54,455 nucleotides of DNA from Pseudomonadota bacterium (lineage in GTDB: Bacteria; Desulfobacterota; Desulfobacteria; Desulfobacterales; RPRI01): NCBI GenBank assembly GCA_018901125.1, contig JAHIFE010000222.1, positions 1 to 54,455 on the forward strand. Direction: 5' to 3'. Each line of letters starts with the position of its first letter. The first letter of the stretch is position 1. A program made the translations under genes and the position numbers. The notes beneath the pieces were generated by a model. The model was not told the origin of the DNA. It saw only the letters and a list, made by a program, of their open reading frames with translations, and did no database searches. This document shows, piece after piece, positions 7,133 through 15,363 of the stretch.

Positions 7133-8698
7133 CTAATTCTCTGAAGAGTATTTGGGAATTATTAATTTAACCGATGGGAATAGTGAAAGATTAGTGTGTG
7201 GAATAAATTTGGCGGCGGAAAAACGGTTCATGAAATCCTGATTTACATTTAATTCAACATAAGTGATACTGTTTCTTATTGCATCAATCTCATCCATTAA
7301 TGTGCAGTCTTTAAGAATCATGGAAGCTCCTTCAAGAGAGCTGTTTCCTATCGACTTGTAAGTACTTTCAGCAAGATCAGGCAGCATTCCGATTGTTATG
7401 GCGGAACGCGCATCGATCAGTGAGCCGAAAGTTCCTGCCACATAAAATGTAACCAGCTCGGAAAGCAAAATCCCGACATAAGATGCGATGGTTTCAAGTA
7501 TAGTATACATGGCGGCCTTGGATCTTATAAGACTGTCAAGATCAGCCTGACTTATAGTCAGATCATGTCCTTTGGCAGAATCTTTTGCAAAAATAACAAT
7601 AAAAGTCTTAAACCCGTCATTATCCAGCAATCTTGTTTTGCATGTATCCTTAACAAATTTTCCTCTGATATCGATCATACCGGAAAGAAAAAGGGCTGCT
7701 GCAAGATCAATAAGCCCGGACCCGCAAATACCTATAGGAGGAAGATCTTCTATTGTATGAACATTAAAATTCTGTGTTTTTTGATCGTAAGAAATCCTGT
7801 CGATCACTCCCGGCCCTGCTACCATACCCATCTTGGTTACACCGCCTTCAAGAGCCGGGCCGGCAGCGCCAGCACATGCAACAAGCCAGTTTTTATTGCC
7901 AAGCACTACTTCAGCATTTGTACCCACATCAACCAAAATGGATGTGTTTTCACTCCGGTTAATGCCTGAATATAAAATTCCGGCTATAAGATCTCCTCCG
8001 AAATAGCTGCCTGTGTTTGGAAATACAAATACTTTGGCGGACTCATTTGCTTTTATTCCAAGCTCTCTTGCGTTTTGACATCCGGGTCTGTTTATTACAG
8101 GAATATAAGGCTCTCTGATAAGATAGCGCGGATTAAGTCCAAGCAAAAGATGAGTCATGGCGGTATTACCAGCAACTGAAACAAGATAAATATCGGAATG
8201 CCTGATGTTACAGGATTTGCAAAGCTTTTCAACAGCGCTGTTGATGCCGTTTACAATTAAACTCTTTAGAGTTTCAAGGCCGTTTTCTTTTTCCGCAAAA
8301 TGTATCCTTGTAAGAACATCCGGCCCGACTGATATTTGGGGATTTGCAAATGAACTCTCGGCAAGGGTTTGACCGTCTGACAGGTTTAATAACCTTAACA
8401 CTACTGTGGTTGTGCCAAGATCAATTGCAAGTCCTGCAACAGTATCTGTATGATTATCGGTTATTCCGGCAAGATGCCACCTCTTGTGATCTTTGAACAG
8501 AACGCAGCGCAGATTAAAATTGTTTTTCCGGATAAGTTCAGGAAGCTTTGCCAGCAGGTAAATATCCATATCAACCGACTGGATATTTAAAGCGGTTTTA
8601 AGAGTCTTTTCAAAACGCTCCGCATCTGCCGTATTATCACTAAGAGATGGAAAAGGTACTTCTATTTCTTTTATCCAGCTATTGATAGATTCAGTCAT
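7133..8698 (-). CDS. RACo-like ASKHA ATPase lacking the N-terminal ferredoxin domain
   Basis: The 521-residue product matches the middle and C-terminal (DUF4445) parts of RACo/AcsV-type reductive activators of corrinoid proteins. Phosphate-binding motif DLGTTT is at 93-98, followed by ISVGPDVLTRI, a LVDVGTNAEVVLG strand-turn and ACAGAAGPALEGG. RACo proteins usually begin with a [2Fe-2S] ferredoxin domain that delivers the electron. Here about 85 residues of linker-like sequence precede the ASKHA core and no cysteine cluster is present. Electrons would have to come from a separate protein, or the role has changed. CooC (13897-14646), a companion in CO dehydrogenase/acetyl-CoA synthase maturation, lies a few genes upstream on the same strand. 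Confidence 0.82.
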   Translation of the reverse strand: MTESINSWIKEIEVPFPSLSDNTADAERFEKTLKTALNIQSVDMDIYLLAKLPELIRKNNFNLRCVLFKDHKRWHLAGITDNHTDTVAGLAIDLGTTTVVLRLLNLSDGQTLAESSFANPQISVGPDVLTRIHFAEKENGLETLKSLIVNGINSAVEKLCKSCNIRHSDIYLVSVAGNTAMTHLLLGLNPRYLIREPYIPVINRPGCQNARELGIKANESAKVFVFPNTGSYFGGDLIAGILYSGINRSENTSILVDVGTNAEVVLGNKNWLVACAGAAGPALEGGVTKMGMVAGPGVIDRISYDQKTQNFNVHTIEDLPPIGICGSGLIDLAAALFLSGMIDIRGKFVKDTCKTRLLDNDGFKTFIVIFAKDSAKGHDLTISQADLDSLIRSKAAMYTILETIASYVGILLSELVTFYVAGTFGSLIDARSAITIGMLPDLAESTYKSIGNSSLEGASMILKDCTLMDEIDAIRNSITYVELNVNQDFMNRFSAAKFIPHTNLSLFPSVKLIIPKYSSEN

Positions 8699-8707
8699 AG
8701 TCTTGCG

Positions 8708-9454
8708 TTACAGAAGAAGTTCCACTTCAGATACTATTTTTTTTATTACTTCTCCGGCATTGCCCCTGATAATATAATCGCTGATACTTCCGGTAAGCGG
8801 AGTGTTTTCGGGGTTAATCTCAATTATCTTTGCACCCGAATTTTTTGCATCTATAGGTATGTTGGATGCCGGATAAACAACTGCTGATGTTCCGACAACC
8901 AGCATGATATCGCATTCTTGGGAAATTTTTTTTGAACGAAACAGGTGTTTTTGCGGTATCATTTCCCCGAAAAATACACAGTCCGGTCTTAAAATTCCTC
9001 CGCATTCACATTTGGGTGGAATCTCCTTCAGAGAAACTTTTGATGTTTCGATCTTTTTTTCACATTTTAGGCATCTTTGCAATGCAAAGGTACCATGGAA
9101 CTCAATAACATCGGTATTTCCGGCAAGCTGATGAAGCCCGTCAACATTCTGGGTTATAATTGAATTCAGAATTCCAAGTTCTTCGAGTCTTGCAAGGCCT
9201 TTATGTGCACTGTTCGGTTTTGCATTTTCTATAACGTCTTTCATCTCCCTTATAAGAATATTCCATACTTTGGCAGGATCTCTCATGAATGAGTCAATAT
9301 GCGCAAATTCCATGGGATCAATTTTTTCCCATATACCGCCTTTGCCCCTGAAAGGAGGAATTCCGCTTTCTACTGAAACACCGGCTCCGGTTAAAGCAAC
9401 AACTTTGTTTGACTTTGCAAGATCTTTAGCTGCTTTTTTAATCAGATTTTCCAT
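8708..9454 (-). CDS. Sir2-family NAD-dependent protein deacylase (sirtuin)
   Basis: The 248-residue protein is a compact bacterial sirtuin. NAD-binding motif GAGVSVESGIPPFRG is at 23-37, TQNVDGLH at 101-108, catalytic H120 in EFHG, the zinc ligands C128-x2-C131 and C149-x-C151, and GTSAVVYPAS further on. It removes acetyl or longer acyl groups from lysines using NAD+, in the cytoplasm. The alanine-tyrosine-arginine pattern typical of desuccinylases is not evident, so deacetylation is the default expectation. It ends 9 bases before the next gene's start, so both are probably co-transcribed with the phosphatase and kinase genes upstream. Confidence 0.93.
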   Translation of the reverse strand: MENLIKKAAKDLAKSNKVVALTGAGVSVESGIPPFRGKGGIWEKIDPMEFAHIDSFMRDPAKVWNILIREMKDVIENAKPNSAHKGLARLEELGILNSIITQNVDGLHQLAGNTDVIEFHGTFALQRCLKCEKKIETSKVSLKEIPPKCECGGILRPDCVFFGEMIPQKHLFRSKKISQECDIMLVVGTSAVVYPASNIPIDAKNSGAKIIEINPENTPLTGSISDYIIRGNAGEVIKKIVSEVELLL

Positions 9455-9500
9455 GCGTTTCTTACCATCTCATCAGCTTATGAACTTATAAGCTATTTTT

Positions 9501-10583
9501 TTATTTGCCTATTAAAGATTCAATATTATTCTTTTGATCCGGTGTAAGCTTTTCAAACTTAAGCTCAACACCAAAAGGTTTTCTCGCTGCAACCTTTGCA
9601 TTTACCATTACGGACTTCTCTTCTTTTTCATCCGAAATGGTAAGAATAACATTTTGACCCATTGAAAACATTTCGCCTGTTTCAAGAAATAGCCCCTCTT
9701 GGTTAATATCTTCAACTAAAGCCCTGTTTGAAATATCATCCGTATCATATTCAACTATAAAATGTGCGGGAATATCTTGACTGTTATCGGCCTGTATTGT
9801 TGCAACATCGAGCGATGTTTCAGTTTGCGAATCGTCTGTAATCTTTAAGGCAATTAATGTAATATTGTCGTCGCCTCCCCGCTCATTGGCTAGATCAACC
9901 AATTTCCGGCTCGTATTTGATGGAGAATCGTTTTGCATGATATCCATTATTTCTTCCGGTTTCACTTTATCGCTAAGACCATCAGAACACAAAAGAACCA
10001 GATCACCGTTATATATTTTTATTTCGCAGAAGTCGGGCTCTACTTCCTCTTTAATCCCTATAGCCCGTGTGATAGTGTGCCTGAATCTTTCCGAAAGAGG
10101 CGGGGCATCGGGTGGAGCAAAAGCCGCATATTCGGCCATCGCCGTATGCGGCACTGACAGCAGATTAATTTCATTATTATGAATAAGATAAATAGGGCTG
10201 TCTCCCACATTTAATGCAACCAGGGTATCAGAAACCACGAAAACAGCGGAAACGGTTGAACCCATTCCTTTATACTCTGATTCTTTCCTTGAAAGCTCGT
10301 AAACTTCCCTGTTGGCTTTTAAGATACATGATATAAGCCATGATGCCTGCATTGAAGCATTTTGACCCGGTTTGATTATATCAGTATCACCGCCGGCATA
10401 ATTGTCCATCATCTTTTTGACTGTATCTACAACAAGTCTGCTGGCTACTTCTCCGGCATTGTGTCCACCCATTCCATCTGCTACTATATAAAGGCAATTG
10501 CTTTCATCAATAAAATAAGAATCTTCATTTCCTGTTCTCTTTCTGCCGGTATCAGTAATTCCTGCCGATTCAACTTTAATCAT
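9501..10583 (-). CDS. PP2C-type Ser/Thr phosphatase fused to a PilZ-like domain
   Basis: Residues 1-245 form a bacterial PP2C phosphatase: GNEDS (18-22), VADGMGGHNAGE, LCSDGLSD and GGDDNITLI supply the metal-binding aspartates. Residues about 270-358 form a PilZ-like domain with DINQEGLFLET and a closing VELKFEKLTP segment. The classical RxxxR c-di-GMP motif is not apparent, so this PilZ domain may not bind the nucleotide and may instead be a protein-interaction module. The gene lies 159 bases downstream of a Ser/Thr kinase gene on the same strand; the phosphatase likely reverses that kinase's phosphorylations. Confidence 0.9.
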   Translation of the reverse strand: MIKVESAGITDTGRKRTGNEDSYFIDESNCLYIVADGMGGHNAGEVASRLVVDTVKKMMDNYAGGDTDIIKPGQNASMQASWLISCILKANREVYELSRKESEYKGMGSTVSAVFVVSDTLVALNVGDSPIYLIHNNEINLLSVPHTAMAEYAAFAPPDAPPLSERFRHTITRAIGIKEEVEPDFCEIKIYNGDLVLLCSDGLSDKVKPEEIMDIMQNDSPSNTSRKLVDLANERGGDDNITLIALKITDDSQTETSLDVATIQADNSQDIPAHFIVEYDTDDISNRALVEDINQEGLFLETGEMFSMGQNVILTISDEKEEKSVMVNAKVAARKPFGVELKFEKLTPDQKNNIESLIGK

Positions 10584-10742
10584 TTTGCCTTAAACTTTCT
10601 CCTTTATTACTTACTTCATCTATGTCCTTGGCATAACATCCGCATAGAGCCACATTATTCTAAATCGAACACCATACAAACCAACAAATATTTCAGATAG
10701 TTGCTATTTGCTTTAATAAAGTAAATTTGCGGACTATAATTA

Positions 10743-12017
10743 TCAGGGTTCTACGGTAAAACGGTTTACAAGGGTTAAAGCAAAATTTTTAAAAAAAAGC
10801 AGTTGAATTGATTCTGAAGAATTATCAAGAAGCGGAGCGCTGATTACTAGAAGTATGCAATCAGTTTCTGCAACAACAGTTGCTGTTCTGGCTCGCCCGC
10901 TTATGTATGCCATTTCTCCGAAACATTCTCCCTGGCCAATAGATGCAATATTTATATTATCTTTTAATATTGATACCTTCCCGCTCATGATTATGTAAAA
11001 AGTATCATCTATTTCACCCTCGCTGACTATTATTTTGCCTTTGCGTATTTTTGATATTTTACTGACCGAAAGCAGCTCTTTTATATGTTTTTTTGTAAAA
11101 TTTTTAAAAAAGGGAAGATGGTTCATAAATCCGATAATATCATTCACTCTTTCATTACCTGGTGCTCCAGTAAACCCCCTTTGCGCCACTCTTAAGTCAT
11201 AAGCAAGCTCCATGCAACTCTGGTAACGATCATCCGGATTTTTAGCAAGGGTTTTTTGTATTATCTCTTCAAGAATTCTTGGAATCCCGGGTCTGATATT
11301 CAACACAGACTCAGGATTTTCATTGCTGATTTTATACATTATAGCAAAGTGATTATCTCCTGGAAATGCCTTAGCTCCTGCAAGAATTTCGTAGAGAACA
11401 CATCCTAAAGAAAATATGTCACTTATTGCAGAAATTCCTGAATCTTTCAATTGCTCGGGGGACATATATCTGGGTGTGCCCATCAGCCCCATATCTTGTG
11501 TTGACTCTGAAATATGGGCAATACTGAAATCGGTAATTTTGGGAACAAATGAAGAATCCATCATTATATTTGTCGGTTTTATATCTCTGTGTATGACTTT
11601 CTGTTTATGGGCATAATCAAGAGCATTACAGACATTTATTATGATTTTGATGGCTGTGTTTACAGGAAGCAGATTCTCTTTTTTGCAGTATTTTTGAAGA
11701 GTATCACCTTTAACATATTCCATAGCCATATAGCAATAGTCCCTGTAAACACCAGCATCAAATATTGAAACAATGTTGGGGTGACTAAGCCGTCCGGCAG
11801 ATTGCGCTTCAACGAAAAAATGACTTCTTTCTTTATCCGTATTGAGCTTGGAAAGTTTTATAGCTACAATTCTTTTTATATAAGGATCAAGCCCCATATA
11901 CACAACGCCGGAACCTCCCTGTCCCAGCTTGCGTATAATTTTATATCTTCCAACGGTATCAATGTTATCAAGATCTTTCCCTGGTACAGGTTTATCATCT
12001 ATTGTATCATCTTGCAT
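10743..12017 (-). CDS. Ser/Thr protein kinase with C-terminal cyclic-nucleotide-binding domain
   Basis: Taken from ATG 12017 (424 residues), which sits six bases after AAAAAGGG; ATGs at 12023 and 12068 are less well placed. A Hanks-type kinase domain fills about residues 20-275: LGQGGSGVVYMG, VAIKLSKL, catalytic HRDIKPTN, then TDFSIAHI where most kinases have DFG. Residues about 300-415 form a CRP-like cyclic-nucleotide-binding fold with GECFGEMAY followed by RARTATVVA. No transmembrane segment is seen, so it is a soluble kinase probably gated by cAMP, cGMP or a similar ligand. The DFS motif is unusual but keeps the metal-binding aspartate. Confidence 0.9.
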   Translation of the reverse strand: MQDDTIDDKPVPGKDLDNIDTVGRYKIIRKLGQGGSGVVYMGLDPYIKRIVAIKLSKLNTDKERSHFFVEAQSAGRLSHPNIVSIFDAGVYRDYCYMAMEYVKGDTLQKYCKKENLLPVNTAIKIIINVCNALDYAHKQKVIHRDIKPTNIMMDSSFVPKITDFSIAHISESTQDMGLMGTPRYMSPEQLKDSGISAISDIFSLGCVLYEILAGAKAFPGDNHFAIMYKISNENPESVLNIRPGIPRILEEIIQKTLAKNPDDRYQSCMELAYDLRVAQRGFTGAPGNERVNDIIGFMNHLPFFKNFTKKHIKELLSVSKISKIRKGKIIVSEGEIDDTFYIIMSGKVSILKDNINIASIGQGECFGEMAYISGRARTATVVAETDCILLVISAPLLDNSSESIQLLFFKNFALTLVNRFTVEP

Positions 12018-12104
12018 CAACATCCCTTTTTCTTTGATACTTTCCTGAAAAGTCCAAATTATACACAAAACAGCCGGTGTTTATTATAAGCATAATCAGC
12101 AAGT

Positions 12105-12944
12105 TTACAGAACAAAAGTTGTATCACATGTGACACCTATATATTCTGTGTTGTATCCTTTTTCAGCAGCTGTCTGATTGCATATTTTAACAATTTTATT
12201 CATTTCCCGGTCAGTTCGTTCCTGATTTAGATGAAAAAGGCCGAGTTTCTTAACTCCTGCCTCAAAAGACATGGTAAGTACATCCGTATATACTGAGTGC
12301 CCCCATTCTATTCTTCTTTCATATTCTTCAGGAGTAAATTCTGCATCATGGATAAGAAGATCAGCATCCCTGGAAAATTCGATATATGATTTCATGGGGA
12401 GCCCCCCATTATGAATAAAACCAAGCTCATTATCCGTTAAAAAAACAAACGTTTTATCGTCTTCTATAAACTTGTAACCACTTCCATTATTAGGGTGGCT
12501 TAACGGAATAGGAATTATTTTTACCGAGCCTATTTCAAACTCAGTCGGACATGCATCAATATATACAAGTTTTGCTTTTAAATCTGAATATTTCACAGGA
12601 AAATTCGGTGGAGCCATTACTTTTGAAAGTATAGTTTCAATAAATTTGCTATGAAACGGACATCTATGCATATAAAATTCAGCACGCTTTGAATAAAGAG
12701 GTTTGAAGAAGGGGAAACCCATAAGATGGTCCCAGTGTGCGTGGGTAAATATGAAATTATATTTATACAATTCATTTTCAATAAGATAATTGCCTAGCCG
12801 CCTGATACCTGTGCCTGCATCAATTATAATAATATCATTACTTTTAGTAAGTATCTCTACGCACGTTGTATCTCCGCCATATACAAGATACTCCTTACCG
12901 GAGACAGGAATTGAACCTCTTGACCCCCAGCATTTAATCTTCAT
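12105..12944 (-). CDS. Metallo-beta-lactamase-fold hydrolase
   Basis: The 279-residue protein begins with CWGSRGSIPVSG, a start typical of the RNase Z/PhnP/phosphodiesterase branch. The metal-binding H68-x-H70-x-D72-H73 sits in THAHWDHLMGF; other likely ligands are in IPLSHPNNG and LIHDAEFTPEE. The fold is clear but the substrate is not: this branch includes cyclic-nucleotide phosphodiesterases, phosphonate-pathway enzymes and nucleases. Because the next gene is a kinase with a cyclic-nucleotide-binding domain, a cyclic-nucleotide phosphodiesterase role is an attractive guess, no more. It belongs to the minus-strand gene run from prmA downwards. Confidence 0.85.
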   Translation of the reverse strand: MKIKCWGSRGSIPVSGKEYLVYGGDTTCVEILTKSNDIIIIDAGTGIRRLGNYLIENELYKYNFIFTHAHWDHLMGFPFFKPLYSKRAEFYMHRCPFHSKFIETILSKVMAPPNFPVKYSDLKAKLVYIDACPTEFEIGSVKIIPIPLSHPNNGSGYKFIEDDKTFVFLTDNELGFIHNGGLPMKSYIEFSRDADLLIHDAEFTPEEYERRIEWGHSVYTDVLTMSFEAGVKKLGLFHLNQERTDREMNKIVKICNQTAAEKGYNTEYIGVTCDTTFVL

Positions 12945-12977
12945 GTTTCAACCTTCCCTTTTGAAGAAGTCTTATTA

Positions 12978-13814
12978 TTATAGTGTTATTCCTAAAATGG
13001 TTTTCCAGATGCCGGCATGTTCCCATTTATTTATTATTTTAACCGGGAGTTGTGATAAATAAACCTCTATTTCTTCTGCCTCATTATTCAGTAAACCTGA
13101 TAAAATAAAATATTTTTTAGTTAAAAACCCTTCTGCTTGAACAAGCTGCTTCATGATATCATAATGAATATTCGCAATAAGGAGATCTGCCGGCAAGTTA
13201 ATAAAATCCTGGGCTAAACCCTGAACCGGAATTATTCTATCTTCCATAGTATTCAGCAATATATTGTTTCTTGCTGTGGCGACGGAAAGATAGTTGATAT
13301 CAACAGCTAAAACTTTGTTGCTGCCAAGGTATGCGGCAACAATTGATAACAGCCCTGTTCCGGTTCCCAAATCAATAACAGTATCAATTTGTTCTCCGGA
13401 AAAAGCCGATTCAAGCGCTTCAATACAGTCATGCGTTGTTGGATGAGCTCCTGTACCAAAAACTACACCTGGGTCTATAATGATATTGATTTTGCTCTCA
13501 AGGCTACAATATGTCTCCCATGGTGTGGTTATGCTGAACTGTCCTATATTAAGAGGGGAAGACATTTTACCCTGCCACTCCTCATATGTCATTTCAAATT
13601 TATCTATTAATGCCAGACCAGGCTGGGTATCCAAAAGCATTTCAATTTTTGCATAAGATGAGTGTTTGAAGAAAAGAAATGAAAAATTATCCTCCTCCCA
13701 GTTACCTATAAAGTCTGAATCAAATATTTCAGAATCGTGTTTAACCCGCCCTTCAATAGAATAAATATAAAGGTATTTATAAGGATTATCAGCTGTTATA
13801 TTATTTAATCGCAC
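12978..13814 (-). CDS. prmA: Ribosomal protein L11 methyltransferase
   Basis: The 278-residue protein has the PrmA arrangement: a divergent N-terminal substrate-recognition domain, then a class I S-adenosylmethionine methyltransferase with GTGAHPTTHDCIEALE, the SAM-binding VIDLGTGTGLLSIVAA, acidic AVDIN, and NIHYDIM replacing the usual NI(L) post-motif. PrmA trimethylates lysines and the N-terminus of ribosomal protein L11. The N-terminal domain is poorly conserved compared with enterobacterial PrmA, so a related protein-lysine methyltransferase is possible, but the GTGxHPTT signature is strongly PrmA-like. Confidence 0.87.
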   Translation of the reverse strand: MRLNNITADNPYKYLYIYSIEGRVKHDSEIFDSDFIGNWEEDNFSFLFFKHSSYAKIEMLLDTQPGLALIDKFEMTYEEWQGKMSSPLNIGQFSITTPWETYCSLESKINIIIDPGVVFGTGAHPTTHDCIEALESAFSGEQIDTVIDLGTGTGLLSIVAAYLGSNKVLAVDINYLSVATARNNILLNTMEDRIIPVQGLAQDFINLPADLLIANIHYDIMKQLVQAEGFLTKKYFILSGLLNNEAEEIEVYLSQLPVKIINKWEHAGIWKTILGITL

Positions 13815-13896
13815 TTGCGGCTCACTTGTTATATACCATTACAGTATGACGATATCATAAATACCATGATTTGATGGGTTTTTAACCAGACCATCT

Positions 13897-14646
13897 TTAT
13901 TTGATTATTCTGTCAAATATTTCAAATGCTGCCTTTACCATACTGTTATCCGCCGGCATATCTATTGTTGGCAAACCTTTCAGGTCGTATTCATAAAGGA
14001 TTTTATCCTCCGGAATTGTTCCTGCAAACTCTATCCTGGCATCTTTAATCATATTCAATATATCGGCAGAAGGATCTTCTTTACAGCGGTTTATTATAAT
14101 ATAGCTTTGTCCGACACCAATATTAAGTTTTTTTGCAAGCTCACCAATCCTAAGCGCTGCTTGAAGTCCGCGCCTTGAGGTATCTGAAATTATAAGAAGA
14201 ATATCAACATTCTTTGTGGTAAGGCGGCTTATATGTTCCATGCCAGCCTCATTATCTATAATAATATATGGATAATTATCAATAAGTCGTTCCAAAAAAC
14301 CTGTCAATAGTGTATTAGCTGCACAGTAGCAACCAGAGCCTTCGGGCTGACCCATTACAATAAGATCATATCCTGAAGCTTCGATAATAGCCTGCTCGAG
14401 TTTCATTGACATGAATACATCCTTAGTCATACTACCCGGCACAACTCCCTTCTTCATCTCTTCTCTGGCATTTCCAAGAGTTTCTACTATTTTTTGGCCA
14501 AGAACTTCATTTAGATTGGCATTGGAATCGGCATCAACAGCTAAAACAGGCGTTTTACCTTTTGAAGTTAAATATTTAACAAGCAGGCCGCTTATTGTTG
14601 TTTTACCAGTCCCACCCTTTCCGGCAAGTGCTATAGAAAAAGACAT
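13897..14646 (-). CDS. cooC: CooC-type CO dehydrogenase nickel-insertion ATPase
   Basis: This 249-residue MinD-like ATPase has the deviant P-loop AGKGGTGKTTISG (8-20), AVDADSNANL (36-45) and the CooC signature GSGCYCAAN with C106 and C108, the pair that binds metal at the dimer interface. CooC uses ATP to help insert nickel into the C-cluster of carbon monoxide dehydrogenase. No CODH structural gene lies in the window, but the RACo-like gene on the same strand supports a Wood-Ljungdahl setting elsewhere in the genome. It is divergent from the phasin-like gene, and 82 bases separate it from prmA. Confidence 0.9.
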   Translation of the reverse strand: MSFSIALAGKGGTGKTTISGLLVKYLTSKGKTPVLAVDADSNANLNEVLGQKIVETLGNAREEMKKGVVPGSMTKDVFMSMKLEQAIIEASGYDLIVMGQPEGSGCYCAANTLLTGFLERLIDNYPYIIIDNEAGMEHISRLTTKNVDILLIISDTSRRGLQAALRIGELAKKLNIGVGQSYIIINRCKEDPSADILNMIKDARIEFAGTIPEDKILYEYDLKGLPTIDMPADNSMVKAAFEIFDRIIK

Positions 14647-14753
14647 TTATCAGCATATCCTCATAAAGTATTTTTTGGTTTTAAAACCTTATTATTATAT
14701 TTCTCCGTTAATATCAGTAAGTAGGATAGATATAATAAACAGTCAAGTAACTT

Positions 14754-14782
14754 TTGACGACTTGGTAATAAGTCGCAATATT
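14754..14782 (+). promoter_or_regulatory. Candidate promoter of the phasin-like gene, with palindrome in the spacer
   Basis: TTGACG (14754-14759), a 17-base spacer and AATATT (14777-14782) form a plausible sigma-70 promoter for the gene at 14839. The spacer holds CGACTT-N6-AAGTCG (14758-14775), a perfect inverted repeat and a natural repressor site. Both are read from sequence; function is inferred. Confidence 0.38.
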
Positions 14783-14838
14783 TTTAATTTACAGGCTTAG
14801 TATAAAACAAGCGAATCTTCAACAAAGGAGAATATTTT

Positions 14839-15009
14839 ATGCTTTGTTTGATTAGAAAAACAATGTTTACCGGAATTGGATTTGCCTTAAAGACATGGGA
14901 TGAGGTTGAAAATAAGGCAAACGAAATTGCACAAAAAAGTAAAATGTCAGAAAAAGAAGGGCAAGAATCCATAAGGGACATTCGTAAATGGTTTCACCAA
15001 AAAGATTAA
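14839..15009 (+). CDS. Short phasin-family-like helical protein
   Basis: This 56-residue gene starts at ATG 14839, eight bases after AAAGGAG (14824-14830), and stops at 15007-15009. The product (MLCLIRKTMFTGIGFALKTW..., then KSKMSEKEGQESIRDI) has the shape of short phasin-superfamily proteins: an amphipathic N-terminal helix, a TxDEVE-like turn and a charged helix with SEKEG. Such genes commonly precede an ABC1/UbiB-family kinase gene, and here the decayed end of exactly such a gene follows at 15049. Function, perhaps granule or membrane association or a partner of UbiB, is inferred. The C-terminus appears short for the family. Confidence 0.7.
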   Translation: MLCLIRKTMFTGIGFALKTWDEVENKANEIAQKSKMSEKEGQESIRDIRKWFHQKD

Positions 15010-15010
15010 C

Positions 15011-15042
15011 CTCGGAAGAAGCAATAGATTTTTTCTTCCGAG
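15011..15042 (+). terminator. Hairpin after the phasin-like gene
   Basis: CTCGGAAGAA (15011-15020) pairs perfectly with TTCTTCCGAG (15033-15042) across a 12-base loop, one base after the stop codon of the phasin-like gene. No long T-run follows the right arm, so termination is likely but not textbook. Confidence 0.55.
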
Positions 15043-15048
15043 TCATTC

Positions 15049-15353
15049 GAATTTATGCGCCGGTTCCACCATGATTTGCTTGAGATCACAAAATTTACGA
15101 AAAATAACAAGCTTGTAATAAAGCTTGAACGCACTGGCATATAAACAACGCTTTCGACCCATAACAGAATAAGCAACAGAATATCTTTTGCAATAATAAT
15201 TGCAGCTCTGATAATCGGATCCGCTCTTATTCTTGCTTCTTCAATACCTCCAAAGTATTACGGTGTATCTCTTTGGGGATAATTGGATTTGTCACCGCCG
15301 CTATTATGGGTCTATGGCTTCTTATATCCATGCTTAGAAAAGGTAAATTATAG
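15049..15353 (+). pseudogene. Remnant of UbiB/ABC1 (AarF) kinase C-terminus
   Basis: Read with one in-frame stop and one frameshift, the strand encodes the tail of a UbiB-family protein. It opens EFMRRFHHDLLEITKF and runs KLVIKLERTGI to a TAA. It continues as NRISFAIIIAALIIGSALI, shifts frame near 15274, and ends GFVTAAIMGLWLLISMLRKG. The two hydrophobic helices followed by a basic end are the diagnostic UbiB C-terminus. The kinase-like domain, about 450 residues, is entirely missing. The remnant begins just past the hairpin at 15011-15042, so a deletion has brought the phasin-like gene next to the end of ubiB. Confidence 0.75.
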
Positions 15354-15363
15354 TAGTAATTTA

